From Woeseia sp034521225 (GTDB taxonomy: Bacteria > Pseudomonadota > Gammaproteobacteria > Steroidobacterales > Woeseiaceae), in contig JAXHMR010000027.1 of the NCBI GenBank assembly GCA_034521225.1, positions 1 through 64,000 on the forward strand: DNA of 64,000 nucleotides, given 5' to 3'. A program made the translations under genes and the position numbers. This document shows positions 43,102 through 55,110 of this stretch, piece by piece (the first letter of the stretch is position 1; each line of letters opens with the position of its first letter). Under the pieces are notes generated by a model. That model did not search any database. It saw only the letters and a list, made by a program, of their open reading frames with translations, and was not told where the DNA came from.

Positions 43102-44548
43102 TCAGCCGTCGCGCAACCGCCGCCTGAGCGATTCGTTGACCTGCGACGGATTCGCCTTGCCTTGCGACTCTTTCATGACCTGGCCAACCAGGTAACCAAT
43201 AATTTTTTCCTTGCCGGCGCGGTAATCAGCTACCTGTTCCGGATTGGCGGCGATTACCGCATCAACAATACTGTCAATAGCCGAGGCATCGGTAATCTGC
43301 TTCAAACCGCGCGCCTCGATAATCTCGTCGGCGCTGCCCTCGCCCGCCCACATCGCCTCAAACACGTCTTTCGCAATCTTGCCGGATATCGTGCCATCGT
43401 CGATTCGCGCGAGTAACCCGGCCAGCGCGTTCGCCGTAACGCGCGATTCGTTGATATCGAGACCGTCACGGTTAAGCGCGGCAAGCAACTCGCCGATGAC
43501 CCAGTTGGCCGCCTGCTTCGGGTCGCCGGCCGCCGCCGACGCAACCGCTTCAAAATAATCGGCGAGCGCCCGGCTCCCTGTCAGTACCTCGGCGTCGGCA
43601 GCGCGCAGTCCGTACTCCTTGATAAAACGCGCCTGCTTGGCGTCCGGGAGTTCGGGGAGCGTCTCGCGAACACTCGAGATAAACGCATCGTCAATTTCGA
43701 CCGGCAACAGGTCCGGGTCCGGAAAGTAACGGTAGTCGTTCGCCTCTTCCTTGGTGCGCATCGGGCGGGTTTCGTCACGTTCTGCATCGTACAGGCGAGT
43801 TTCCTGGACGATCGTGCCACCGTCCTCGAGCACCTCGATTTGCCGTTCAATCTCGAAATTGATCGCCTTCTCGACGAAACGGAACGAGTTGAGGTTCTTG
43901 AGCTCGGTACGTGTGCCGAGTGCCTGCTGGCCTCGCGGCCTCACCGACACGTTGGCATCGCAACGAAATGAACCTTCCTGCATGTTGCCGTCCGATACCT
44001 CGAGGTAACGCACGATCGAGTGGATGCGGCGCATATAGGCCACGGCTTCCTTCGCCGAACGCAGGTCGGGCTCCCGAAACAATCTCAAGGAGCGGCGTTC
44101 CGGCACGGTTTAAGTCTATGCCCGAACTGCGGTCGAAACCCTCATGCATGGACTTGCCCGCATCCTCCTCGAGGTGCGCACGCGTAATGCCGATACGCTT
44201 TTCATTGCCATCATCATCGCGAATTATCAGTTCGCCCGCTCCGACGATGGGCAACTCGTACTGGCTGATCTGATAGCCCTTGGGCAGGTCCGGGTAGAAG
44301 TAATTCTTGCGCGCAAACACCGAGCGATTTGCGATTGCCGCATTGACGGCGAGGCCGAATTTAACTGCCATGCGCACTACCTCGGCATTCAGCACCGGCA
44401 GGACACCGGGATAACCGAGGTCGACCAGGCAGGCCTGGGTCTTGGGCAGAGCGCCGTATGCCGTCGCCGCGCCGGAGAAAATCTTGCTGCGTGTCGCGAG
44501 CTGTGTATGGATTTCGAGGCCGATGACAACCTCCCACGCAGCGCTCAT
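43102..44548 (-). CDS. gatB: Aspartyl/glutamyl-tRNA amidotransferase subunit B, one frameshift
   Basis: MSAAWEVVIGLEIHTQLATR; FYPDLPKGYQISQYELPIVG; GIDLNRAGTPLLEIVS; one shift near 44085; CDANVSVRPRGQQALGTRTE; YRYFPDPDLLPVEID; and a tail domain ending QVNESLRRRLRDG. About 482 residues. It holds the misacylated tRNA and its phosphorylation/ammonia site. ATGA overlap with gatA. Confidence 0.95.
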
Positions 44549-46025
44549 GACCAGCCCTCCGGGGCGCGCTGGTGCCAGTCTGTTTCCGCCTGGTAGCGCG
44601 CGCCGACGTTCAGCAGCCGGGCTTCCGCAAACGGCGCAGCGACCAGGTGCAGGCCGACCGGCAGCGAGTTGACGAAACCGCATGGCAGTGACATGGCGGG
44701 CAAGCCGGCCAGGTTTGCGCCGATCGTGTAAATGTCATTCAGGTACATTGTGACCGGATCGTCGGTCTTGTCGCCGAGCGCAAACGCCGGAGTAGGCGAT
44801 GTGGGACCCGCGATGACGTCGACGTCGGCAAACGCCTTTTTAAAATCATCGCTGATGAGTTGACGGACCTTCTGCGCCTTCAGGTAATACGCGTCGTAGT
44901 ACCCGGCAGACAGCACGTACGTACCGGTCATGATGCGTCGCTTGACTTCCGCGCCGAAACCTTCACCGCGGCTGCGGCAATAGAGGTCCATCAGGTCTGT
45001 GGCACCTTCCGCGCGGTAGCCGAAACGCACGCCGTCAAAGCGCGACATGTTCGATGAACACTCGGCCGGCGCAACGACGTAGTACGTCGGCACCGACAGG
45101 TCGAGATTCGGCAGGTCGATCTCGCGCAATACCGCGCCTTGCTCTTCGAGCGCCTTCAGTGCCGCACGTACCTGCACCGCGTTGTCCTCGTCGAGTCCGG
45201 CATCGAAATGCTGGCGAACGATGCCGACACAGAGGCCCTTGATCGGCTGGTCGAGTGCCGCCGTGTAGTCCGGCACCGGTTGATCGACACAGGTCGAATC
45301 GCGCTCATCAAAACCGGCCATGACGCCGAGCAGCAATGCCGCATCGGCAGCCGAGCGTGTGATAACGCCTGCCTCGAGTCTAGGCTGGACGCCGAACGCA
45401 AATCATGCCGCTGACGCGATACGCGGCCGTAAGTCGGCTTCAGCCCGACGGTGCCCGTCAACGCAGCAGGCTGTCGTATCGACCCGCCGGTATCCGTGCC
45501 GGTCGCAGCCGGGGCAAGGCGCGCGGCGACGGCCGCGGCAGAGCCGCCGGACGAACCGCCCGGTGACTTCGACAAATCCCATGGGTTCCTGACGGGACCG
45601 AAATAACTCGTTTCGTTTGACGAGCCCATCGCGAACTCGTCCATGTTTGTCTTGCCGAGCATCACGGCACCGGCAGCGGCCATTCGTTCAACAACGGTCG
45701 CATCGTAAGGCGAAACGAAATTATCGAGCATGCGTGAGCCGCAGGTCGTACGCACACCGCGCGTGCAGAATATATCCTTGTGAATAATCGGCAGGCCGTT
45801 CAGCAAACCCGCGTTGCCGTTTGCACGCGCCTTGTCGGCAGCGTCCGCGGCGGCGAGTGCTTCCTCGGCCGTAATACTTATAAATGCATTGAGCACTTCA
45901 TGGTGTGCGTCGATGCGGGCGAGCAGCGCTTCGGTAAGCTCACGCGACGAAAACTCGCCATTGGTGAGTCCCTGCGCCAGCCCGGTCAGCGTACGCGCAT
46001 GGATTGTTCCGCCTGCACCGCTCAT
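44545..46025 (-). CDS. gatA: Amidotransferase subunit A (amidase), frameshifted
   Basis: Catalytic triad Lys in LPIIHKDIFCTRGVRTT, Ser pair in PGGSSGGSAAAVAARL and TGTDTGGSIRQPA. One or two shifts near 45400-45420 break the frame after KPTYGRVSR; it resumes RSAADAALLLGVMAGFDERD. C-terminus LPCGFVNSLPVGLHLVA. It frees ammonia from Gln for Glu-tRNA-Gln amidation. About 485 residues. It follows gatC directly. Confidence 0.95.
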
Positions 46026-46313
46026 TTATTCGATGACTTTTGGCACAAGGTACAGGCCGCCCTGCACGGCCGGCGCGTTTTGCTGGATATGCTCGCGATC
46101 GTTGGTCTCGGTGACCCGGTCCGGCCGCAGGCGCTGGGTCTGGTCCAGCGGGTGGGCCATCGGCGCGACGTCCTCTGTCGGCGCAGCCTTGAGCTGGTCG
46201 ACAAATTCGACGATGCGTGACAGCTTGCCGACCACGTCACTCATTTCATCGTCCGCCAGGCGGAGCCGCGCCAGCGTCGCGATATGCTGAACCTGCTCTT
46301 TACTGAGTGACAC
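46026..46313 (-). CDS. gatC: Amidotransferase subunit C
   Basis: Intact, 95 residues from the GTG at 46313: SLSKEQVQHIATLARLRLAD, KLSRIVEFVDQLKAAPTEDV, QRLRPDRVTE and LYLVPKVIE. Wraps the A/B interface. First gene of gatCAB, divergent from mreB as in pseudomonads. Confidence 0.95.
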   Translation of the reverse strand: MSLSKEQVQHIATLARLRLADDEMSDVVGKLSRIVEFVDQLKAAPTEDVAPMAHPLDQTQRLRPDRVTETNDREHIQQNAPAVQGGLYLVPKVIE

Positions 46314-46448
46314 GGTACTACCCTGGAAAAGCCGTTTGCTTAAAAAGCGCAGAAGCGCGCGGCCGCAATAATACACGCCGTCTTGCTCAATGTCCTGCGC
46401 ATTGTTAGATTACAGAGTTAATCTCTTTCGCGGGACTTGTCCCCCGAC

Positions 46449-47501
46449 ATGCTGAAAAATATCCTGGGCTACTTCTCGAACGATCTGCTCAATGGGGATC
46501 AGGGACCGCCAACACGCTCATCTATTCCCGCGGCCACGGGATCCGTGTACCTGCGATGAGCCCTACCCGCGGTAGCCATCCGGGAAGACAGCGGACGTGG
46601 CGGGCGCATTGTCGAGGCCGTTGGCGCCGAGGCGAAGAGCATGCTCGGCCGCACACCCGGGAATATTACTGCCATCCGGCCGCTGAAGGACGGTGTAATC
46701 GCGGATTTCACCGTTACCGAGCGGATGTTGCAGCACTTCATCCGCAAGGCGCACGGCTCGCGCTATTTTCGGCCCAGCCCGAGAGTGCTGATCTGCGTGC
46801 CCTATGGCTCGACACAGGTTGAGCGGCGCGCCATTCGCGAGTCAGCCGAAGGTGCGGGCGCACGCAAGGTACTGCTGATCCCCGAACCGATGGCAGCCGC
46901 CATCGGCGCCGGCATGCCGGTACACGAGGCACGCGGTTCGATGGTTCTCGATATCGGCGGCGGCACATCGGAAGTGGCGGTAATTTCGCTAAACGGCATT
47001 GTATATGCGGCATCGGTGCGCATCGGCGGCGACCGGTTCGACGAGGCAATCACCAATTATGTGCGCCGTAACTACGGCATCCTGATCGGTGAGGCCACCG
47101 CGGAACGCATCAAGCATGAAATCGGCTCGGCGTTTCCCGGCCAGGAAGTCATGGAAATATCCGTCAAGGGCCGCAACCTGTCAGAAGGTGTGCCGCGCAG
47201 TTTCACGCTGAACAGCAACGAAATCCTCGAAGCATTGCAGGAACCGCTGCAGGGCATCGTCGGAGCCGTCAAGGAAGCGCTGGAACAGACGCCACCGGAA
47301 TTGGGCGCGGACGTCGCCGAGCGCGGCATCGTTCTGACCGGCGGCGGTGCCATGCTGCGCGAAATCGACAAGCTGCTGATGGAAGAGACCGGCCTGCCGG
47401 TCGTCATTGCCGACGACCCCCTTACCTGCGTCGCCCGTGGCGGCGGCCGCGTAATCGAACTGATCGACGAGCACGGCCCTGCTGTCTTCGGGCTGGAATA
47501 G
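46449..47501 (+). CDS. mreB: Rod-shape protein MreB, frameshifted near the start
   Basis: MLKNILGYFSNDL; three shifts between 46490 and 46600 hide TANTLIYSRGHGIRV and VEAVGAEAKSMLGRTPGN. Intact from 46620: VCVPYGST-type ICVPYGSTQVERRAIRESAE, phosphate-2 DIGGGTSEVAVISLNG, IGGDRFDEAITNYVRRNYG, IVLTGGGAMLREIDKLL. Actin-like filament that directs wall growth. About 350 residues. Confidence 0.95.
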
Positions 47502-47506
47502 ACCGC

Positions 47507-48473
47507 ATGATCCGCTCCGGCCGCCGCATCCCGCCCCGGCGGGTCCGCGCCGTCCTGAGCGGCGCCGGGGCTACGCTGATGGTCTCCGCCCGCAACGGAA
47601 ACCAGCATCGCTCAAGCAGGACCCCGGCGCTCGGTTTGCGCTGGCTGCTGCTGGCGGGCCTGAGCATCCTGCTCATGGTTGTCGATCATCGGCAACAGCA
47701 TCTCGATACCCTCAGGAATGCCATCGGCGCCACTGTCTACCCGTTGCGCGTCATCGTCGATGCGCCGGTGTCCGCCTGGCAGTGGCTCAAGTCTACGACC
47801 GCCAATCGCAACGCCCTGTTGCTGGAGAACAGCCGCCTTCATACCGAACGTCTGCTGACCAATGCGAGGCTGCAGCGTTACGCCGCGCTTGAAGCCGAAA
47901 ATGCGCGCTTGCGCAGCATGCTCGAGGCAACGACGCGGGTACGCGATCGCGCACGAGTCGCCGAAATCATGTCGGTGAGCGGCAACCCGTTCCGCCACGC
48001 CATCGTCATTGACAAGGGCCAACACGGACGGGGTGTTCGAGAGGACAGGCGATGATCGACGCCGACGGTGTATCTCGCCAGGTCGTTCGAGGCCGGACTG
48101 CTCCTCGATGCCAGGCGCTCTTGATCACCGATCCCGACCATGCGCTGCCGGTCGAACTGAACCGCAACGGGCTGCGCACGATCGCCGTCGGTACCGGCGC
48201 GATGCCACGCTTGACCTGCCGTTCCTGCACCGACGATGTCCGACATCGAGGAAGGCGACCTGCTCGTGACATCCGGCCTGGGCGGCGCGTTTCCCGCCGG
48301 TTACCCGGTAGGCATCGTCACGTCGGTGACGCGTGTGCCTGAGGAGCCGTTTGCCCGTGTGGCAGCAACCCCGTCCGCGGCACTGGACCAGGTGCGCGAA
48401 ATCATGTTGATCTGGTCGGCGCGACACCGATGCCGACGCCGCGGCCTCCGCCGGAGATGCCGATGAGCAGTGA
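47507..48473 (+). CDS. mreC: Rod-shape protein MreC, frameshifted
   Basis: An extended basic N-terminus, one membrane helix (LRWLLLAGLSILLMVVDHRQ), a coiled coil (LLENSRLHTERLLTNARLQR ... LRSMLEATTR), then the beta domain: AEIMSVSGNPFRHAIVIDKG, QALLITDPDHALPVELNRNG and VSDIEEGDLLVTSGLGGAFP. Three or four shifts between 48030 and 48420. Stop at 48473 overlaps mreD. Confidence 0.92.
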
Positions 48474-48953
48474 GCGCAGCGCACGCCACCTGCCGATACT
48501 GGCGTCGATCATCATTGCGCTGATGCTCGCGATCTCCCCATTTCCTGACGCGCTGCAGCCATTTCGGCCGACCTGGGTGGTCGCTGAGCACTCAGATTCG
48601 GCCATCGTCGGTGGTCCGGCACCTACGGCGTAGGAACCGCCTGGCTGGTCGGCATCGTGCTGGACGTGGCCCAGGGGACGTTACTCGGGCAGCACGCGCT
48701 GGCGCTGTCGGCCGTCGCCTACCTGACGGTCCGGTTTCACCTGCAACTGCGGGTGTTTCCGCTGGGACAGCTGACATTGACCGTCGCCGGACTGCTCGCC
48801 GTCTACCAGTTCATCCTGTTCTGGATCAACGGCGTCGCCGGTCTCAGTACGCCGGCGATCCGGTTCTGGGGACCGCTGGTCTCGGGAACCCTGCTCTGGC
48901 CGCTGGTCTATTTCCTGCTGGGCAGGATCAATTACCGGCGGCGGCGCGGCTAG
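48463..48953 (+). CDS. mreD: Rod-shape protein MreD, frameshifted
   Basis: MSSERSARHLPILASIIIAL; PDALQPFRPTWVV; after a shift near 48590 the rest is WLVGIVLDVAQGTLLGQHAL, LSAVAYLTVRFHLQLRVFPL and a last helix. Five membrane helices, about 163 residues. Overlaps mreC by 11 bases. Confidence 0.92.
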
Positions 48954-48962
48954 GGCTCGAAC

Positions 48963-50860
48963 ATGGACCTGCTTACATCAATCAAGGATCACCATTCCGA
49001 GCGCCGCCTGTTCGGGCCGGGTCATCCTGTGCGCCGTCGTAGGTTCCTGTCGCTCGGCCTCGTCGTTGCGCGGCTCGTGCAATTACAGGTGTTCGATTTC
49101 TAACATTTCGTCGAGAAATCCCAGGGAAACCGAATACGCCTCGAGGCGCACTACCGCCGACGCGCGGGCTCATTTTCGATCGCAAGGGCCGGGTGCTGGC
49201 CGAAAACCTGCCAGCCTATCAGCTCGAGATGATCCCCGAGCAGGTGCGCGATATCAACGATACGCTCGCGCGGCTGGCAGCGCTCGCGCTGATCGAGGCG
49301 GACGACATACCGCGCATCGTCGAGTTGGCGCGGCGAGGACCGCGTTTCAAGCCCGTAACGCTTCGCTTCCGCATGACGGACGACCAGATCTCGGATTTCG
49401 CCATCCAGCGGCATCGATTTCCCCGGGTCGACTTCCAGCCGCGACTGGTTCGCCACTACCCGCACGGTGCATTTGCTGCGCACGTGATTGGCTATGTCGG
49501 CGCGATCAGCACGGTTGACCTGGGAAGGCTTGAAGCAGCGGATTACGCGGGTACAGCGCATACCGGCAAAACCGGCATCGAGTATTCACAAGAGGCAATT
49601 CTGCATGGCGATACGGGCCACCGGCAGATTGTCACCAATGCGCGCGGCCGACAGATTCCAGCCGATTCAAGAGAGATGTCACTGGCACTGCCGGAAACCG
49701 AAACACCCCAGCCCGGCGACAATCTCTACCTGAGCATAGACCTGGACCTGCATCGCGTGGCGACGGAGGCGCTCGACGGGCAGCGCGGTTCCGTCGTTGC
49801 GATGGACCCGCGTAACGGCGAGTTTCTTTGCACTGCGTCAGCATGCCCGCATTCGATCCGAACCCGTTCGCGCTCGGCATGAGCAACACCGAGTTCCGGG
49901 CACTGCGAACCGATGTCGACCAGCCGCTCTTTAATCGCGCGGTGCGCGGCAAGTACCCGCCCGGGTCGACCATCAAGCCCATGCTGGCACTGGCAGCACT
50001 CGAAACCGGGGCAACAAACCTGACGCGCCGCACACTGTGCCGTGGTTTTTACACGCTCCCCGGCAGCACGCACCGGTATCGCGACTGGAAGCCCGAAGGA
50101 CACGGCGAAGTTGATTTGCGCGACGCTATCACGCAGTCCTGCGATGTGTACTTCTACGAGATCAGCCGCGATATCGGCATCGACGGCATGCATCAATACC
50201 TGACGCAGTTCGGGCTCGGGCAACGCACCGGCATCGACATAGCAGGTGAGCTGGCCGGCCTCGTGCCATCGCGTGAATGGAAACGCGGTGCGTTTTCCGA
50301 ACGCGCGGACCAGGTCTGGTTTCCCGGCGAAACCGTCATCGCGTCGATTGGGCAGGGCTTCATGCTCACCACGCCGCTGCAGCTCGCCAGCGCAACCGCC
50401 ACTCTCGCAATGCGCGGCGAACGCTTCAAGCCGCATCTTGTCACCGCCGTGGAACACTCACTGACCGGAGCGCGCATTCCGGTACAGCCTACGCCCCTGC
50501 CGCGCGTGCAAATCGAGAACGAGTATTACTGGGAGGGCATTATCGGCGCCATGCAGGGCGTCATGCAGGGCGAGCTCGGGACAGCACGCGCTACAGGAAT
50601 GGGCGCACCCTATCCGATGGCGGGCAAGAGCGGTACCGGCGCAGGTTTTCTCGATCGGCCAGGACGAGGAATACGACGAGGAGAAAGTCACGGAGCGATT
50701 GCGTGACCACGCGTTGTTTATTGCGTTCGCGCCCGTCGAAGACCCGGTGATCGCCGTTGCGGTCGTCATCGAGAACGGCAGCAGCGGCAGCCGCGTAGCC
50801 GCGCCCGTTGCGCGCAAGATCATGGATACGTACCTGGGATTCACCGACGATGCGCTTTAG
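48963..50860 (+). CDS. mrdA: Penicillin-binding protein 2, frameshifted and with an in-frame stop
   Basis: MDLLTSIKDHHSERRLF; membrane helix ending LVVARLVQLQVFDF; then an in-frame TAA at about 49101 where the family has Glu/Asp before HF, and the frame goes on HFVEKSQGNRIRLEA. TRGLIFDRKGRVLAENL follows a shift. Transpeptidase Ser in PPGSTIKPMLALAALE, SCDVYFY and KSGTAQVFS (after a shift near 50640). It makes lateral wall with RodA. Essential in rods, so stop and shifts are probably errors. Confidence 0.94.
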
Positions 50861-51989
50861 CGATACGGAGCGTCTTGTCGAGCGCAAAGCGGCGCCGCTG
50901 GGCGATATGGCGCGCCTGTTGCGCAGCCTGCACATCGACGGGCCGCTGCTCGGTGCACTGCTGCTGATATGCGGCTTTGGTCTCGTCGTCCTCTACAGCG
51001 CGGTCGGCCGCAACATGGATTTGTGGCTGCAACAATGCGTGCGCCTCTGCGTGGCACTTGCCTGTCTTTTTGTCGTAGCGCAGCTTCCACCGGACTGGCT
51101 GCGGCGCTGGACGCCGTGGGGTTACCTGGCCGGACTGACGCTGCTGTCGCTTGTGCTGATACTGGGCGAAGTCGGCCAGGGCGCACAGCGCTGGCTCGAT
51201 CTCGGCGTGCGCTTCCAGCCGTCGGAATTGATGAAGCTGGCCGTGCCAATGATGGCTGCCTGGTTCCTGCACGACCGCCACCTGCCGCCGCGCTTTGCAC
51301 ACCTGCTGGTTATCGGGTTCGTGATTGTCACGCCCGTCATTATGATCGCCGTGCAGCCGGACCTTGGCACCGCATTGCTGATCGGCGTGGCGGGGTTCCT
51401 CGTGCTGGTCCTTGCCGGCCTGTCGATGCGCCTGATGGCGGTGCTGGGACTATTGTCGATACCCGGCGCAATGATGCTCTGGAGCTTCATGCAGGATTAC
51501 CAGAAGCAGCGCGTGCTGACGCTGCTCAATCCTGATTCCGACCCGCTTGGCGCCGGCTACAACATTATCCAGTCAAAGATTGCGATCGGCTCCGGCGGGT
51601 TGTTCGGACGTGGCTGGACCAACGGCAGCCAGGCACAGCTCGAGTTTCTGCCGGAGCGCGACACGGATTTTATATTTGCCGTCATGGGCGAGGAGCTTGG
51701 CCTGCTTGGCGTGCTCAGCCTGCTCGGCCTGTATATGTTCGTTGTCGGCCGCGGCCTGTACATCGCAATCCAGGCGCGCGACTCTTTCAGCCGCCTGATC
51801 GCCGGCAGCATCAGCCTGACATTTTTTGTTTATGTCTTCGTCAACACGGGGATGGTTACCGGCCTGGTACCGGTGGTTGGTATTCCGTTGCCGCTCGTCA
51901 GTTTCGGCGGCACGTCCATGGTGACGCTTATGGCCGGATTCGGTATTCTCATGTCCATTCACACGCACCGCAAACTTCTGCCGCACTGA
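50850..51989 (+). CDS. rodA: SEDS glycosyltransferase RodA
   Basis: Intact, 379 residues, starts MRFSDTERLVERKAAPLGDM and overlaps the mrdA stop. Ten helices; SEDS marks are GQGAQRWLDLGVRFQPSELM (active-site Asp region), VQPDLGTALLIG, GSGGLFGRGWTNGSQAQLEF, LPERDTDFIFAVMGEELGLL and LPLVSFGGTSMVTLM. Polymerises glycan strands together with PBP2. Confidence 0.97.
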   Translation: MRFSDTERLVERKAAPLGDMARLLRSLHIDGPLLGALLLICGFGLVVLYSAVGRNMDLWLQQCVRLCVALACLFVVAQLPPDWLRRWTPWGYLAGLTLLSLVLILGEVGQGAQRWLDLGVRFQPSELMKLAVPMMAAWFLHDRHLPPRFAHLLVIGFVIVTPVIMIAVQPDLGTALLIGVAGFLVLVLAGLSMRLMAVLGLLSIPGAMMLWSFMQDYQKQRVLTLLNPDSDPLGAGYNIIQSKIAIGSGGLFGRGWTNGSQAQLEFLPERDTDFIFAVMGEELGLLGVLSLLGLYMFVVGRGLYIAIQARDSFSRLIAGSISLTFFVYVFVNTGMVTGLVPVVGIPLPLVSFGGTSMVTLMAGFGILMSIHTHRKLLPH

Positions 51990-52009
51990 TTCTGCCCAGG
52001 GCCGATCCG

Positions 52010-53003
52010 ATGAAAATACTTGCTCTGTTCAGTATTGCTCTCCTCGCAACAGCACTGCCGGTGCGTGCAGTCGCTATCGATACCGATCGCGCTGACGTAC
52101 AGGCGTTTATCGAGGACATGGTGTCCATGCATGGCTATGATCGTGCACGGCTGATGGAGGTGCTGAACTGACGCGGCGTCGCAACCGGGTATTCTCGAGG
52201 CTATCAGCAAGCCGGCCGAAAAAACGCTGACCTGGAAGGATTACAGGAATATTTTCCTGACCGAGGCACGCATTGAGGCCGGTGCGGCGTTCTGGCGGGA
52301 GCATCGCGACACGCTGTCTCGAATCAGTGACGAAACCGGCGTTGCGCCGGAGATCCTGGTTGCGATTATCGGCGTCGAAACCTACTTTGGTCGCATTACG
52401 GGTAACCATCGCGTGCTGGATGCGCTGGCCACGCTTGCGTTCGACTACCCGCCGCGGTCGAGCTTTTTCCGTCGTGAGCTCGAACAGTTTTTGCTGCTCG
52501 TCCGCGAGGAGGACATGAATCCCGCGGATGCAACCGGCTCTTATGCCGGCGCGATGGGTGCGCCGCAGTTCATGCCCAGCAGTTACCGCGCCTATGCGAT
52601 CGACGCAAGCGACGACGGCAAGCGTGATATCTGGAACAACTGGCAGGATGTGATTGGCAGCATTGCCAATTATTTTGTTGCCCATGGCTGGCAGCCGGGC
52701 CGTGAGATCGCCACGCTTGCGACGCTGGCGGACGGCTGGAACGGATCCCCTCCAAAAAACTCGCTGAAGCCCGAAGATACTGTCGACTCCCTCAGCAAGC
52801 AGGGTGTACTGTTTGCCACCGATCTGGACGGAGCCGAAAAGAGCCAGCTAATGAAGCTCGACGGCGTCGACGGCGATGAGTACTGGGTAGGCTTCCACAA
52901 TTTTTTTGTGATCACGCGCTACAACCACAGCGTGATGTATGCGCTCGCCGTGTATCAGCTTGGCCGCGCAATTGAGCGCGAGGTGGAAAGCAGTGACGCA
53001 TGA
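52010..53003 (+). CDS. mltB: Lytic transglycosylase MltB, one frameshift
   Basis: Signal MKILALFSIALLATALPVRA without a lipobox Cys, so it is periplasmic rather than a lipoprotein. Catalytic Glu in AIIGVETYFGRITGNH. Also YPPRSSFFRRELEQFLLL, SYAGAMGAPQFMPSSYRAYA and GFHNFFVITRYNHSVMYALA. One shift near 52170. About 330 residues. Cleaves glycan strands. Confidence 0.93.
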
Positions 53004-53862
53004 CGCGACGGCCTGCCGGATCCCGACCGGAAGGCTGCGTTTTCTCGCATTGCTGCTGGTGCTGGGCATTGTTTCAGGCTGCGCATCGCGTCCGGTCATC
53101 GACGGCGACGGGCCACCGCAAAGCGGCTCGGCGATACCGCCAGACCTTCCGCCCGACCCGGTACCGCGGCACGAGCCACACAGTCGTTATGGCAACGGCC
53201 CGATTTACGAAGTATTCGGCCGCCCGTACCAGGTCTTGCCGACCAGCGAGGGCTACACCGAGCGCGGGGTCGCGTCGTGGTACGGAAGCAAGTTTCACGG
53301 CCGCATGACATCGGCCCAGGAAACCTACGACATGCATGCGCTGACGGCGGCACACAAGACGCTACCACTGCCGACCTACGTCCGGGTCCGTAATCTGCGC
53401 AACAACAAGTCCGTCATCGTGCGAGTCAACGACCGCGGACCGTTCGTTGACAACCGCATCATAGACCTTTCGTATGCGGCGGCACGGCGCCTCGACATGA
53501 TCCAGGACGGCACCAGCCTCGTCGAAGTCACGGCGATCAGTCCCGGGGCCAGGCAACAGACCGGGGCAGACGTTGCGGCCGGGGCGCCGGATGACGGTGC
53601 CAGCGGGCGGCCTGCTGCTGCCGATACGCAGCAGGTGTACGTGCAGGTCGGCGCATTTGGTGAACGGACGAATGCCATGCGGCGCTTCGAGATGCTGAAG
53701 CGCGGTGGTATCCACGATGCGTTCGTACACCGCGATCCCGATCCCGCCCGGGAACTCTACCGGGTCCGCATCGGTCCGATTTCGGATGTTGGCCGGTACG
53801 ATACGCTGGTTGTGCAACTGCAGGATCTTGGTATCGCCAACTCGCACCTGGTCAGCGAGTAA
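52993..53862 (+). CDS. rlpA: Septal-ring lipoprotein RlpA
   Basis: GTG at 52993 overlapping the mltB stop. Lipoprotein signal LALLLVLGIVSGCAS. Double-psi barrel: GVASWYGSKFHGRMTSAQET, YDMHALTAAHKTLPLPTYVR, VNDRGPFVDNRIIDLSYAAA (catalytic Asp and His). C-terminal SPOR domain (YVQVGAFGERTNAMRRFEML). Binds denuded glycans and cuts them. Intact, 289 residues. Confidence 0.95.
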   Translation: MTHDATACRIPTGRLRFLALLLVLGIVSGCASRPVIDGDGPPQSGSAIPPDLPPDPVPRHEPHSRYGNGPIYEVFGRPYQVLPTSEGYTERGVASWYGSKFHGRMTSAQETYDMHALTAAHKTLPLPTYVRVRNLRNNKSVIVRVNDRGPFVDNRIIDLSYAAARRLDMIQDGTSLVEVTAISPGARQQTGADVAAGAPDDGASGRPAAADTQQVYVQVGAFGERTNAMRRFEMLKRGGIHDAFVHRDPDPARELYRVRIGPISDVGRYDTLVVQLQDLGIANSHLVSE

Positions 53863-53953
53863 TTCGCCTTCGTCGCCGGGTTCGGCGCGATTCTCCCATT
53901 CGTCGCGGCAATCGTTACAATAGGCGCTTGCCGTCCAGACCCGATCGTTGACT

Positions 53954-55094
53954 ATGAAACTGAAATTGCACTCGTTATTGCCGCTACTGTTGCTTGTGAC
54001 GGCGACCGTATCAGCCGCCGACCGGCCGGTTCCGGCGCCACCAATCATCGGCGCCAAGAGCTATCTCGTCATCGACGGCCAGACCGGCCACGAACTTGCC
54101 TCGTTGAATCCGGATGAACAGCTCGCTCCGGCCAGCCTGACAAAGCTGATGGCCGCCTACGCCATTTTCTCGGCTTTGAAGGAGGAACAGATACGCCTGG
54201 ATGACGAGGTTACCGTCAGTGAAAATGCCTGGCGAACGCCGGGCTCGCGAATGTTCATCGAGGTTGGCACGCGCTTATCGGTGGAGGAACTGCTGCTCGG
54301 CATGATCGTGCAGTCGGGCAACGATGCGAGTGTTGCGCTCGCCGAGCATGTTGCCGGCACGGAAGCCGTTTTTGCCGAAGTCATGAATCGTTACGCCGCG
54401 GCGCTCGGCATGACAGCGAGCAACTTTCGCAATTCAACCGGCCTGCCCGCGGAAAACCATTACTCAACGGCGCGCGACCTGGCGATTCTGGCGCGTGGCA
54501 TCATCCGTGAATTTCCCGATTTCTACCGCTGGTATTCGGTGCGTGAATATACCTACAAACGAAATCTCGCAGAACAACCGGAATTCATTGCTTTGGCGGG
54601 ACGACAGTGTCGATGGCATGAAAACCGGTCATACCGATGACGCCGGCTACTGCCTGGTGTCGTCGGCAGAACGTGACGGCATGCGAATTATCTCTGTCGT
54701 ACTGGGGACGGCGAGTGCCAAGTCGCGCATCGACGGCAGCCAGGCATTGCTGAACTACGGATTCCGGTTTTACGAGACACGGCTCCTGTACCGCGCCGGC
54801 GAGGAAATTGCGACGGCACGCATCTGGAAGTCGGCGAACGAGACAACGAGCCTCGGTGTCCCCGAGGACCTGTACGTCACGGTGCCGCGCGGCAGCTACG
54901 ACGACCTGAAATCAGTATTGAATATTCCAGCGGTCCTGCAGGCGCCGGTGGCCGAAGGGCAGCCGCTTGCGGAACTTGAAGTGAGCCTCAACGACAAGCC
55001 GCTGGTGACGGAGCCCCTGCGCGCGCTGCAGGCGAATCCCGTCGGCACGCTGTGGCAGAGAACCGCCGATTCCGTCAGTCTCTGGTTCGAGTAA
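53954..55094 (+). CDS. dacA: D-Ala-D-Ala carboxypeptidase (PBP5/6), one frameshift
   Basis: Signal MKLKLHSLLPLLLLVTATVS. Active site SLTKLMAAYAIFSAL (SxxK), IVQSGNDASVALAEH (SxN), and after a shift near 54580 DGMKTGHTDDAGYCLV (KTG). C-terminal PBP5 domain and amphipathic anchor (WQRTADSVSLWFE). Trims pentapeptides. About 380 residues. Confidence 0.95.
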
Positions 55095-55110
55095 GCGTGG
55101 TCTTGCCGCG